DNA of 64,000 nucleotides, taken from assembly GCF_016900875.1 (NCBI RefSeq), contig NZ_JAFEUM010000001.1, forward strand, positions 124,001 to 188,000. Reading direction: 5' to 3'. The stretch is from Vibrio ulleungensis (lineage in GTDB: Bacteria > Pseudomonadota > Gammaproteobacteria > Enterobacterales > Vibrionaceae). The notes beneath the pieces were generated by a model, which searched no databases, had not been told where the DNA came from, and was given only the letters and a program-made list of their open reading frames with translations. Numbering within the stretch: position 1 is the first letter of the stretch; each line of letters opens with the position of its first letter. The position numbers and the translations under genes were made by a program. This document shows positions 62,793 through 64,000 of the stretch, piece after piece.

Positions 62793-63893
62793 CTAACCTT
62801 CTTTAGATGGTGATAATTTCACCCAAATGGTGTCGTTACCATTTACACTCACTTTGCGGTTGTATGTTTCGTAGCCATCTTTTGCTACAGAAATCTGATG
62901 TTGACCCGATGGCAGTACAATTTCAACCGGCGTACTGCCGTAACTGACGCCATTAATCGTGACACGATCGTTGTACTGATCAGAACGAACAGTAATGTTT
63001 GCCCACTCTTTATCATTCTTACTTGTTTGGGAGCTGTTATTTAAACAGTAGCGATTTGCCACGTTTAGTAACGAACATGCGGCCGTTGTATCTGGCTTGG
63101 CTTGTAGTTGAGCTTGCAGCTCAGTGTAGTAACCATTGCTTCCGGTAAAACCGCTGGTCAAAAACTGGCTTTCTTGAATATGAATATTCAGCTGCACACC
63201 TTCCATGTTTTGCTTAGCAAGATTGGTTTCGGTGAGCTTGGCAATCAACTGGGTTTTAAATTCGTTAACGGCTTTTTGTTTGTTTAGATGACGTCCTTGG
63301 TTACTACATTCACCTAAGGTCATCGTACTTGAACACGTGGTTTGGTAGCTTGTCTCAACGACAGAGCTTTCACGCAATTCACTGTTGATGCGTTTAACTC
63401 GTGCACCCACTTTTGCTTCGCGCAGGTTTTCTAGTTCGCTGTATAGACGAGCTTTTTTCTGCTTGGTCTGGCTAACCTTAAGTTCGCTTTCGGCTATTTT
63501 TTGCTTGGTTTCAAGCTGTAGACGCTGGTTCTCTTTAATTTGAGCCCACGTCTCTTGATAGCGCTTTTGAAAGCTAGAGAGATCGACATCTGGATCTTCT
63601 AGAAGGCGAGCGTACTGCTTGTCGAGCTCTGATTTTGCACGGTTTAGGCGTGTTTCTAGATCATTGTATTGACGACTTAAGATGACGCTGTTTTGTTGCA
63701 GTTCGCTGAGGGCGTCAGCTTCTTGAGCGACAACCGCATCGATAGCGACGATATCAGTTCTTTTTTGTTCAATATCTTGCGTAATTGCAGAAACCGGATC
63801 TACAGGAGAGCGGTTCTCAGTGGCAGCATAGCTGGTCGCGGTTAGCGTGGATAACAGCGCAACAAGCAGCGCTGACTGTCGACATCTCATCAT
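62793..63893 (-). CDS. PEGA-domain coiled-coil envelope protein
   Basis: A 366-residue protein with a signal peptide (about 1-23, ending SYA), a coiled coil (about 35-180), the cysteine pair CSSTMTLGECSN and a C-terminal PEGA domain (about 305-360; NGVSYGSTPVEIVLPSG). It matches residues 1-360 of the downstream protein but lacks the SUMF1 domain. It lies about 130 bp upstream of that gene in the same direction, so they are a tandem duplication and probably one operon. The function is unknown; both should sit in the periplasm or at the envelope. Confidence 0.82.
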   Translation of the reverse strand: MMRCRQSALLVALLSTLTATSYAATENRSPVDPVSAITQDIEQKRTDIVAIDAVVAQEADALSELQQNSVILSRQYNDLETRLNRAKSELDKQYARLLEDPDVDLSSFQKRYQETWAQIKENQRLQLETKQKIAESELKVSQTKQKKARLYSELENLREAKVGARVKRINSELRESSVVETSYQTTCSSTMTLGECSNQGRHLNKQKAVNEFKTQLIAKLTETNLAKQNMEGVQLNIHIQESQFLTSGFTGSNGYYTELQAQLQAKPDTTAACSLLNVANRYCLNNSSQTSKNDKEWANITVRSDQYNDRVTINGVSYGSTPVEIVLPSGQHQISVAKDGYETYNRKVSVNGNDTIWVKLSPSKEG

Positions 63894-64000
63894 AGTTCCT
63901 TGCCAAAATATGTCATTATTAGTTATTTTTTAACGGCCCATAGCAATAGTCATCATCCAATTGATCGTCATTGCCAGTCAAGCTGAAAGTAAATAGTAGA
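63894..64000. other. upstream region of the PEGA genes, cut by window edge
   Basis: 107 bp with no gene. It probably contains part of the promoter of the PEGA operon. Confidence 0.4.

Overview
The window is about 46% GC by impression and is densely coded on both strands. It carries the replication origin and partition locus of a Vibrionaceae secondary chromosome. The decisive evidence is an RctB-type initiator gene (37467-39464, minus), a non-coding origin (about 39480-40690) with Dam-site-containing iterons and one consensus DnaA box, and a ParA2/ParB2 pair (40697-42895). Six copies of the 13-bp palindrome TTTACANTGTAAA, the published parS2 consensus, are scattered from 3.3 to 47.6 kb. RctB is known only from Vibrio and close relatives, so I read this as the ori2 region of a Vibrio-like chromosome 2. 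No tRNA, rRNA, insertion sequence, prophage or CRISPR array was seen.

Left part (1-36.5 kb): metabolic, regulatory and envelope genes. These are a LysR fragment, a radical SAM enzyme, a YedI-like membrane protein, a sugar O-acetyltransferase, RidA, GFA and HIT proteins, an isolated PEP-CTERM protein, an SDR, and a GntR / small four-cysteine protein / kinase-GNAT fusion operon. Next come pseudouridine salvage (psuK-psuG), a zinc-ribbon protein resembling a transposase, a TPR / TPR-GGDEF pair, a DUF3302-HlyD-DUF2860 membrane export set, KefB/KefG and a PilZ-Hpt-response regulator-hybrid kinase cluster. Then follow NhaD, a DUF2141 protein, an overlapping M23 peptidase/bactofilin pair, a winged-helix nuclease-like protein, a DASH-type photolyase/cryptochrome, a beta-hydroxyacid dehydrogenase and a YebC/YeeN regulator.

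Origin (36.5-43 kb): rctB is read away from the origin. Beside it lie an AT-rich unwinding candidate with TGATC repeats, then six iterons at 22-23 bp steps, then a DnaA box. A control region follows with further iterons in both orientations and two related 40-bp elements lacking GATC (39-mer candidates), then a parS2 site and parA2-parB2.

Right part (43-64 kb): tmcA (its last codons contain a parS2 site), a FapA-like protein, an SRAP/YedK protein and a YdcH-like small protein. A four-gene lapC-lapG-lapD-lapB operon encodes adhesin export and c-di-GMP-controlled adhesin release, but the adhesin and outer-membrane pore genes are not in the window. Then come pdxH, a GNAT, a patatin-like protein, btuB behind a cobalamin riboswitch, a dicarboxylate/amino-acid symporter, and two tandem paralogous PEGA-domain proteins, one fused to a formylglycine-generating-enzyme-like domain.

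The strongest items for follow-up are the origin architecture, the parS2 distribution, the four-cysteine small gene with its kinase-GNAT neighbour, the PEGA/SUMF1 pair, the orphan PEP-CTERM protein and the winged-helix nuclease-like protein. All calls were made by eye; no database search was run.
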